Part shown: positions 1-9,700 of the stretch, in pieces
How the letters are laid out: every line of letters starts with the position of its first letter
Position numbering within the stretch: position 1 is the stretch's first letter
Origin: Malurus cyaneus samueli
Taxonomy: Eukaryota; Chordata; Aves; Passeriformes; Maluridae
DNA length: 64,000 bases
Reading direction: 5' to 3'
Assembly: GCA_009741485.1 (NCBI GenBank)
Contig: CM019218.1
Location: 33,170,387 to 33,234,386, forward strand
The notes under the pieces: model-generated
Told to the model about the DNA's origin: nothing
Seen by the model: only the letters and a program-made list of their open reading frames with translations
The model's database searches: none
Translations under genes and position numbers: made by a program

Positions 1-455
1 ACCTCTGGAGACCACTTAGTCCAATCCCCCTGCTAAGGCAGGGTCACCTAAAGCAATTACACAGCAATGTGTCAGATGGATTTGGACTGTATTACTGGGG
101 AGACTCCATGGCCTCCCTGGGCAGTCTATTCCAGTGCTCTGCCCCCCTTACTGTAAAGAAGTTCTTCCTCGTGTTGAGGTGGAACTTCTCATATTTCAGT
201 ATATGGCCATTTCTCCTTGTCCTATCACTCGGCACCCCTGAAAAGAGTCTGGCACCATCCCCCGACACCCACCTTTGAGATATTTGTATGTGTTGGTGAG
301 ATCCTCTCTCATCTCCTCTTTTCCAGATGAAAGGGCCAAGGTCCCACAGTCTGTCCTCGTAAAAGAGAGGTTCCAGACCCCTCACAATCTCTGTGGTTCT
401 CCGCTGGCCCCTCTCCAGTAGCTCCTCTTGCACTGAGGAGCCCAGAACCGTACTC
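1..455 (-). mobile_element. CR1 LINE, 5'-truncated 3' end
   Basis: Read on the minus strand, this is the C-terminal part of a CR1 ORF2 reverse transcriptase followed by a short 3' UTR. Visible hallmarks are the stretches DGARLFSGVPSDRTR, KFHLNTRKNFFTVRG and EHWNRLPREAMESP, then a stop near position 92. The 3' UTR ends in a GGACTAAGTGGTCTCCAGAGGT-like terminus at the window edge, so the last few bases may be cut off. The 5' limit is estimated from loss of CR1-like sequence around 455-470. The copy is truncated and dead. It ends about 260 bases upstream of the DNAL1 start codon, which places it next to or inside the promoter region. The family call is secure; the subfamily is not determined. 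Confidence 0.9.
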
Positions 456-694
456 AGTAATTCTTTGCCGGGCCAAATTCCCCTCCCATTCCATTGAGAC
501 GAGAGCTGCACCGGCCACAGCTGCGGGTGCTGGCAGCTGCCCGAGGGGTTCCACACCGCCCCGTGTGCCCCGTGTTCCCCGCGCCGGCTCGGACACGGCC
601 CAGCCCGTCCCGCCCCGTCCCATAAGGCGCCGCGGCCCCCGCCCCCGACGCGAGTTCCGGGCGGGGCGTTCCCCGCGCCCGTAGCGACCGCCGC

Positions 695-708
695 GTTCGC
701 GTAGCAAC
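695..708 (+). promoter_or_regulatory. candidate RFX X-box
   Basis: GTTCGC, a two-base spacer, then AGCAAC. The right half matches the RFX half-site RGYAAC exactly; the left half matches GTNRCC only partly. It lies seven bases before the DNAL1 ATG. A related GTAGCGAC lies at 681-688, 20 bases upstream of GTAGCAAC at 701-708, so this may be a pair of half-sites. RFX factors are established regulators of motile-cilium genes, which fits the gene; binding itself is inferred. Confidence 0.5.
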
Positions 709-714
709 GGCACC

Positions 715-717
715 ATG
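715..717 (+). CDS. DNAL1: DNAL1 coding exon 1 (ATG only)
   Basis: Only the start codon is coding in the first exon. It has a favourable context (GCACCATGG) and is followed at once by the donor GTGAGT. The start is chosen because exon 2 opens in frame with the conserved second residue Ala. Confidence 0.92.
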
Positions 718-3700
718 GTGAGTCCTGCGGCCGGGCGGCCCGGGACCGGCGGCGGGTGGGGCCGGGGCTGGGGCGGGCTCCGAGGGTCCTGGGCCAGCGG
801 GTGCCGTGAGGGGCGGCGCGCAGCCCTCCGGGCCGGGCCCATCGAGCAGCCCGGGCTCGGCCAGAGCCGTCCGGGAGGCAGCGCGGGGTTCGGGGCAGCG
901 GCTGAGGCGGGAGGGCTGTGCCTGCTGCTGTGCCCTGGGAGCGGGGGATTTCGGGGATAAGTGAGGGAAAAGGGGAGTCTCACAAATCTCAGTTAGTACG
1001 TGGTTTTCAGTGTCGGCGATCTCTACAGCGATTAGCTTGGTATCTGTTGCTATGCGATTCCGATTTCATCTGTTTAACGTACAAATAAATGTCTGCAAAT
1101 AAAGGTGAAGTGTTGCTATTTTGCTTTTTTCCTAGGGGTCTAAATTTTTAAATACTCTGTGTCTAAGTGCCATGTCTTGGAGGGGAAAACACATCTTTTG
1201 TTGCAACTCTTACTAGTACAGGTGTAGTTATTTTTTCCCTTAAGGTATTCTGTTTCTTGTTCTCGACATGTTGATAGTGACTCTTCAGGGTGTTCATTGC
1301 ACGCTTGGCATTTTGAGTGTTATGGCTTTCTTTACTCTAAACACCTGTAGAAAATTGTTCAATAAACAGATAGAGGAACCCTGCAGATAAGCTTCTCAGA
1401 GTGAGGTTTCCCTTAAGTAACCTCCCTTGGCAGAAGGGGATTTACCTATAGAAATTTCAAGTGCAAAGAAAATTAAGTCCCTGATATGTGCTCTCCAGAT
1501 AACACATTTTGCTGATGTCCATGTTTCCATCAAATCAGCAGAGATAAGTCAGCAGAGGTCAGGGAAGAAGCTGGTCCTTGTGTTCATATGGATCAGCGTC
1601 TTTAAACTCCAATCTGTTTTTAAGCATGACTTTGAAACAGCAGCAGGCACTAGTCTTATAAATCCATTTCTGCCTTCAACATGAGTGACCAAGATTACAT
1701 ACCCAAATGCCGTCATGATTGGGTGCCATAACTGTGAAAAAGGCAATGAAGTTCCTGCCCAAAAAATCCAATCAACTGAAAGCCAGCTGGTTTTACTGGC
1801 ACACTGGTAGCTGTTAATCGGCTTGAATGAGGCTGTTGTAGTGGGAACTTAGGGGTGTGATCTTCAGAACAGAGGAGGTTTTATCTTTGGCAGACACTGG
1901 GGAGATACCTTTACCTGAAAGGCTGCTTTTATGCACATGTGATAGTGCTACACTTAAGAGCAACAGAGATGCCAAAACCAGAGTCCTGTTTTTGTAGAAA
2001 GGAGGCTTTTGATCAGTGTTTGTAAACAACTGATCTCTGAAACCTTTTTAATCCAAAAGACATCTCAAAGTATGTTTAATGTTTAGAGAAGCATTGAAGA
2101 TGTTGTTTATATATTACTGTTTTGGATAGCTTTATGTGGTTTTGCTAAGACTCTGATGTGAGATAGAAAAGTTAGAGTTAGTGACAACAGAAAGTTGGTC
2201 AGTGGGTCAGGCCTTAAAAAGCAGCTCTCAAGATTTTTCCAAACGGAATAATACGTGTTTTCACATCAAATTATGTAACTCGATGGAAAACAATTGGAAA
2301 GAAACCCCAAATATATACAATCCAGATTGCTCTTGAATTTTGGCAGGATGCACCTCATTTTCATCGGTGAATTTTAAGAAGCTGTATCATTGCCTGGTCA
2401 CAGACTCGCTTTCAGAGAGGAAATTGTTAATGCACAATAGAATGTATAAAGATTTAAGATTTTAAGTGCAGTAACTTCTTATGCCTTTGAAATGAGTTTC
2501 ACCATAAAAGCTAATGAGCAATGTGCCATGGGTCAGAGAATGACCAGGAAGATAATGTCCTGACATTAAGCCCATTGTTTACTTCTGAAAATGCAGCAAA
2601 GTACCCCAGAAAACAAAATTACGGGACACTGAGGGGTTCCAGCTTCTTTGACTTGGCTGACACAAGATAATACAGGAAAGTGGTGGAAGTGGGGGCAAAC
2701 AAGCAGGAGAGGGAAGGGAAATAGATTTGAAGTGAACAAGCCACTTTAAAATTTCAGTGAATGTTCACTTAAATTTGTTTCATTTTTAGGCAAAAGCAAC
2801 AACCATCAAAGAAGCTCTAGCCAAATGGGTAAGTACTAAAACAGTATCTAGCGCCATGGGATTTGACTGTATTCAGCGAATTTGTTTTTCAAACATTGTA
2901 AGAAATACAATGAAACATCTGCTTTAAGAAGTTTCACAAAGTAAAATGATGATTACTGTTGTTGTTGTATAATACATTCTGTTGGACTTTCTATATGTTC
3001 CTGTTAAATTGATACAACTGGTGAAGATGAGTCTGTTTTGCCCTCCTGCCTTGTTCTGTTGAATATGCTTTCGCCTGAAGCTACAAAGACATTCAAATTT
3101 GGGGATGTATTATGTTTTAATTATGCTCTGTTCACTTTACCTAAGTGCAGTCCTTCCCAGAGAAAAAACAAGTGTAAAATTCTTAGTGTACTAAATCCAG
3201 TGAAACTTCTACATGTGTTTTGACATGTGGTCCCTCATTTTGTGCTAAGCTTCATTCAATGAGTTGCTTGGATATTTTTTTTCCTTCTTAAAGCACTGTG
3301 TTAATACAGAAGCTCACTTGTCTGGTGGTGGCTGACCTGGTCTTCCAGAAAGCTGTGTGTTGGCAAGGATGTGGATGTAATTTCAAATGATCATGTAGGA
3401 TGCTCATCTGCCCCGTAAAATCAGGGAGAATCTTTCCCCAGACTCAGTGAACTTTAGACAAAGGTACAGATGTGCTTTTTGGTGTACATGCACTTCCCCG
3501 CTAATTCTGGCCAGCTGCTGGAGCAAGGGTTTATAAACATTTTAGTTTCCAGAAGATCTGGATGTGAGAGTGTGGGCAGGTACACTTGAAAGCCAGAAGC
3601 TCAAGGTATTAGCCTGTAACTGAAGATGACTTCCGTTTTGAATTTTATCATTGTTTAGTACCTTCAGTATTTCCAGGGTTTTCCAATTATTTTGGTGTAT

Positions 3701-6700
3701 CCCACAAACTTCACTCCTGCTCTCCTAGTAAGTAGTAGAATGCAACAGCTTGCAGACATTAGCATTATTAGAGGTATGAACTGTGTATTTAAAAAGTTTG
3801 CTTTCCCTCCCTCACTCTTTCCGCCTTCCAGAACTTCAGCTCCATGTTTTCTATTACAGATTTATTTTTCTTTTGCCTCTGTCACGTCTCTTAGACGGAA
3901 TCGGTCTGTGTCAGTGAGTTTCCATTAACATTAGGCATGAAGTGCTGAATTTGCTTTTCTGTTCAAGTTGTTGGAGGTGGCTCTAAATCCGCCTTTTACT
4001 CTTCCTAATCCACATCCATGTGACTTGTACAATTGGATGTGGTGGTGTGTTGCATTCTGAATGTTTTTCTTCCCTTTGGCATAAGGGTTTACGTATGCCC
4101 TACAGTCAGGGTGACATTAGTTACATCAAAGCGACTTGAAATCAAAGCAGCTTCAACTTGGCAAACATGTAACCTGTTCTTAAAAAGATGTGTCTGTTCT
4201 ACTTACACTTTCTCTGTGGCATACTGTGGGTGTGCAGCTGCTTACAGAAGTACTTGGCAATGAGGATGAATTTTCTTCCTGCAGGTGCTCACTACTGGCC
4301 ACAATCTGTATTTGGAAGTTCTCTACCTTTCATGCTTTTAGGAAAAAAATGTATTTTTATTTGTTGGTATAAGATGATAGATTACAAACGGAGTGTAAAT
4401 ACAGATAGATACAGTGCTGTTCTTAGAAAAGAAAATGGAAGTTTCACATTGATAAAGATACTTTGCTTGAACACATATAGCCATATTCCAGCAAAACATC
4501 TGGCATGTTTATTTGCTAAATCACTAATTATGAGTAAAAATACTGTCACACTGAATTTGGACAGAAACTGGAATATAAATAAATGTACAAGACAATATGA
4601 TTTTTCAAATTAAATTAAGTTTTCTGAAGTATTTTGGTTCATAAGATGAAAAATGATGTTATCAAAACCTGATGTTCTGCTGTGGGATACTAAAAGAGTT
4701 ATGGGATATGATTAATTCAATTACAAAATAGCCATATAAACTGGGGCACACACAGCTATCTCTCTTCTCAGTAGATGCATGAAGTGGGGGAGAAGACAAC
4801 AGTCCTTGTTTTGAAAGAGCCAAGATTTCTCATTTGTTAATGGACCTCCAGTCCTCCCACTGAACACTGAGTGAACTGACAAAATGCTCCCTTTGTGCTG
4901 TCAGGGAGGCAGCTGTCAAAACTGCTGCTACTCTCTAAATAGATACTTGTTCCAAGTATTTAGTCAATAATTGCCATCACTTCAGAATTTTAAAAGCTTT
5001 AATAGAATATATATTTTTAATACACCTAAATGCTGACATTACAGCCTTTTTTAAGGCTCCGAATTTTACAAAGTATTTAATTTAGAAAATGATCAACCTA
5101 GATTGTAAATATATTTGTCTTTTGCTGTATTTTCTAAACTGTGACATCTTCCCTACTCTTTCTTAATGGCTAATTAGAAATTTATTTTTAGATTCTTAAC
5201 AGCGTGAATCCATTGATGTCCTCCCCCTAAACACACTCCTGTCTTCAGTTTGTGTTGTGAACTAGGCATGAGTTCTGAAATTTCTGGGTGAAGTGGGAAG
5301 GAGACTTTTCTGTCAGAACTTTTAAAATCTCTTTCTGCTATAGATTGGCCCTAGCTGAGGTTTCTGTATGTCAGTCTCTATGGAAATACCCTAATTCAGA
5401 ATTTTAACTTTCCATCTGTTCTCCGTTCTTTATGGCATACAACTCCTTGATTAAATTGATCAAGTGTAACACATCTTTTAAAAACCAGCATATGTAATGT
5501 ATAAGTTCTTTTGATATTTTGAAAAGAAGCTAGCCTTACCTTTTTTATGCTACACCAGCAGGCACCTTGATAACAGTACTCAAAATGCTTTCTCTTTCCA
5601 GTAGTATATTTGAATTACTTCTATAGTAATCACATTTTGAGTAATTTTTTTAGTACAGCAGTTTTTGGAATTGCATGTAGCAGTGAGCCTCTTTTGCACC
5701 TTCTCCTTTCTTTAGGAAGAAAAAAGTGGCCAGAAGGCTTCAGAGGCAAAGGAGGTAAAATTGTATGGGCAGATTCCTCCTGTGGAGAAGATGGATGCCG
5801 CTCTCTCTGCTCTTGTTAATTGCGAGTAAGTTCACTTAACAAAATATTGGAAACAAAGTATTCTTCTCTCTTTGTTTCAGTTTTTCTGCTGTGCACTGCA
5901 AACAGGTATTTACTATGTTTAAGTGTGGCCCTCAAAGCAGCAGCTTTCTGTTTTTTTCTCAACTGAGTTTCTCTTTCAACACACAGTTGTCCTTTTTAAT
6001 TCAAAGACCCCTGTAACTTAACTCAAAAGGTGTTAGGGTAGATTCTGTATTAATATTTGTCCCCTGAAAAATTGTATGCTGTTGATCAATATATAATTAC
6101 AGATCTGTGTTTGTAGTCTATCAGCTAACTGGCACATTTATGATCCACTTGAAAATTCATGGAAAAAAAAGAGGTGATTTGAGCAGGACTTCAGAAGGAG
6201 ATTAGAGTAATTTCAGAAGTAAACATCCATGCATTTAATAAGGCTAGGCATCAAAGGATAATCTAGTACATCGTGTAAATAATTCATGGTACTTTCCCAG
6301 ATGCTAAATAAAGTTGCAGAAATCTTGATGGTTCGAGGATATTTTGAGTCTGTTTACACATCCAGTTAGTTCACCATCTAATGAGAGAAGAACATACAAT
6401 TATTTCTAATGCAGTGGTGTTTGGACATGGAACTCTTCCAATGTAGTGATCTCTTATATACTGTGAATTGATTATTCTTGCTTTTAAAGGAAACTATCGC
6501 TATCTACAAACTGCATTGATAGAATCGCCAACTTGAACAACCTAAGTAAGTGTCAAGCCAGCCATCCATTGTGTTTGTTTTCTAGTTGCCTGGTTGCATC
6601 ATTTGTTGCATGTGTCCAGCTTTATTTGTACCTATTACTATCCTTTTTTATTCCCTCCTTGTAGAACATTACAAGTGACCTTTAAAATGATAAGTCTTAC

Positions 6701-9700
6701 TGGAGAATGCATGCTGAGCAGTGGTGGTGTATTGAAGCAGGTATCCCTGCACTAGCCTTGACAGATGTTTTACTGTGCAACAAACAAAAAATTCCATTCA
6801 ATAAGCATTTCAGTACCTCCAGTGGGCCTTGCTGTGATATTCAACACCTAATCAGTTCTAGAGTGATGTGATGTCATGACCATTTTCCATCTTCATTTCA
6901 ACAACTCTGCAAATGCAGTATTGGTTCCAGCAAGTTTGGAGTGCTGTAGACCTAAATGAAAAACAGTCATTCTACTTTGCAGAGGACTGGATATATTTGT
7001 TCATATTTCATTTTGTTCATACTTTAGAAATGGATGTGCCATCTGTCTAGAAGTAGAGCTTCTCTTTCTCGGACACCTGTTTTTAAAATTCCTGAGTTAC
7101 TGACTTTGGAGCAGAAGCCTTAATGGTCCATCCTCAAGAGTATGACTGTGGCATGAGGTGGGAAAAGAGCTGCAGATTTTGAAGTGGAGCTTCCAGGCTT
7201 TTCTGTTCCCATTAAAATGTCAGCTGGATAGATATAGAACCTGGAATCTCATCCTCTCCAATTGCACACCAAGCGATCTGTCAAAGAGCTTGATGAACTT
7301 CTTTTCATAATAAACTTAGACTTCAAAAGATTTGGAAATACCAGTCAGGGAAAAAATATTCCGGTAGTCTTTCCAAATAATTGTTCTGTAATACTTCAAT
7401 TAACTATCATGAGAAAAAATAATTAGGCAGTTATACATAGAAGTGAAACCAATGAATTTTTTAGTAAGATAAAACATTAAAAGCCTTTAAAACATAATAA
7501 ATACATATATTAATGTAGATTCAAAACATCCAGTCTGTACTAAGTATTTGATGCTAAAGCCAGACAAACTAGAACTAAGTTGAAATGTCTTTCATCAGGT
7601 ATCTGTAAGGCAGTTTTGTATGCTTCCTTGGAATTGAAACCAAATCTGCTGCCTTAAAATAAGGTCAGAACCACTTTTGCCTGGGAAAGAAGGGATATTA
7701 ACTATGTAAGATCAAATGAAGCAAGTCAGCAGTAGAGTTCAGGTGCAAGGTGAAATAATAATTTTTATTCAGTATATATCAAGACTGAATTTCAGCTAGG
7801 TAACCTACACATGAGCAGCTTTCTATTTAGCTGTTATTTCTAAACAGCTGATCTGTTTAGGTCAGGAGGTTTTGTTTCTATTAGGTTATTCTTTCTTAAG
7901 GCAGCCTGTTCAGAGTACAGTTTGTAAGCAGAATATGGCAGTTTACCTGACTTACAGCATCTTCCTATTTAAAAAACTGGTTTATTAAAAAGATTTTTTT
8001 TAATTTATTACAGAAAATTTGAGGATTCTATCTTTGGGAAGAAATAACATAAAGAACTTGAGTGGATTGGTATGTACTTTTTAGTATCAATTCTTCACCA
8101 ACAAAATAGAATAAGGAGTAATTCCCCTATGTTCATATTAAGTCTTTGGTGAATTTAATAGAATTAATTGAATATAAGGTTAGATACTAACGTTTCATAT
8201 TCTCCTTTTGCTATCATCATTTCCCCCTCTTATACATTGCTTCTGAATTTTCAGATAATCGTTCACAGGTTTTTTCACTCAATTTTTTCATGTTTGGAAA
8301 TTCTGCTACACTAATTTACTACACAAAAGAATTTTAGAGAGATTTTGTTGTCTTTAATAAAGATGATCAGAACTTTATTTGAAAACTGCAGTCTATCTGT
8401 AAAGCCATTTAAATTTCACTGGCTCTACATGAATATAATTCCTATAGACCTTTTGCATGCAGAATTTTCTACCTGAAGATACTTAGGCTATGCTTCTTTA
8501 ATACAAACATTGTCAGTCCTAGAAACACACACTTCCTGAGAATCAGTCCCTTTTATGTTAACTGGCATCTGAAACTGTATGGCTTTCAGAGTAAGGTGGC
8601 AGGGCTGACTCCACCTAGTAGGGGAAAATTTGTTGAAGAAAATATTGGATCCATTTTGTTATATTTGAATTCAGGCCAGAAGAATTTTTTTTTTCCAATT
8701 GTCACGATCCGCTCGAGTTGAAGCGGGGGTCGTGATAGGTTCTTTTTGGAATCTCAGAGTGCAAAAGAAAATGAGAAGGCAAATGTGTATGCTTCAAATA
8801 ATCAGGGACAATTTATTTGGGTATTTTGCGATAGAAGAGGGTGAGAGAGAGAGAGAAAGAGAGAGAAGAGAGAGAGAGAGAGAGTGGGTTATATAGCTAC
8901 CAGCAGAGTTAACGAGGTCTTCCAAGGTCCCACGATGGTCGTCAGTCAGTTGGTAGGGAGATCTCGGGGTGGTCTTCTCGGGGGAGACTTTTTATAGTCT
9001 TTTTCAAAGCGAGTGGCTGCAGGCCAGGAAGGGGGTTGCAAGTCATGAGTTGGCCACGTAGAATTGGCTCGGACTACCCCAAAGCAGGTGTGCAATACGG
9101 TGGGCATGGTGACCCGATGCAGATTCTTGGGGCATGAAAAGAATAGGGGGTGTTCTTCAAACAGAAGCCAGTGATGCATGGGTAGGACTCGCTGTCCCAG
9201 AAGCTGAACGGCTCGGACCCCACTTAGTCCCCCTCCCTTTTTCTTCCACTCAGGTTTTTGGGGTCGATAATCGTGAGACAGTCACGGATCTTTAGTATGG
9301 TCTCTTACACCAATCAATATTTTTAAAATGAATATATAAATTATTTTCTTTTACAAGAGATACTGTTTCTCTTCAAAGCTATTCTCATCTTCAGAGATGC
9401 CATATCTCTTAAGTGTGAAATGCAGAGTTAGTATGTAAGGACTGGTTTTAAAAAAACCTCCCTTTTGAGAGAATTATGGAAGCGATTTCTGGCCAGCAGG
9501 TACAAACATACCAGAACGTACTAGTGTGAATAACACTGTATAACATCCCTTCTAAAGCACCTGTTGAATTGCATTCCCTTCATGTATGCTTGCAGTGCAC
9601 AAGGAGACAGATTTGTCTCCTCTACCCATATGCCTTAAGAACAACTATCTAGCCAGCTACATCTTGTTTTATTCTAATATAGCAATTTCTGTCCTCCTTA

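Larger units (their letters stand above)
540..960 (+). promoter_or_regulatory. DNAL1: CpG-island promoter of DNAL1
   Basis: A strongly GC-rich, CpG-dense block surrounds the DNAL1 start codon, in sharp contrast to the AT-rich DNA on the right and the CR1 on the left. No convincing TATA box sits at a usual distance; this fits a broad CpG-type promoter. The transcription start cannot be fixed from sequence, but it must lie upstream of the ATG at 715. The island runs into intron 1 to about 960. Confidence 0.8.

Noticed and set aside
715..960. Open frame starting at the DNAL1 ATG and running into intron 1
   Set aside because: The ATG is followed by a perfect donor, and exon 2 supplies the conserved protein. 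The continuation is GC-rich intron.
309..983. Long minus-strand open frame of 224 codons over the promoter
   Set aside because: It mixes the CR1 remnant with CpG-island sequence. Pro/Arg-rich composition is typical of GC-rich DNA read by chance.
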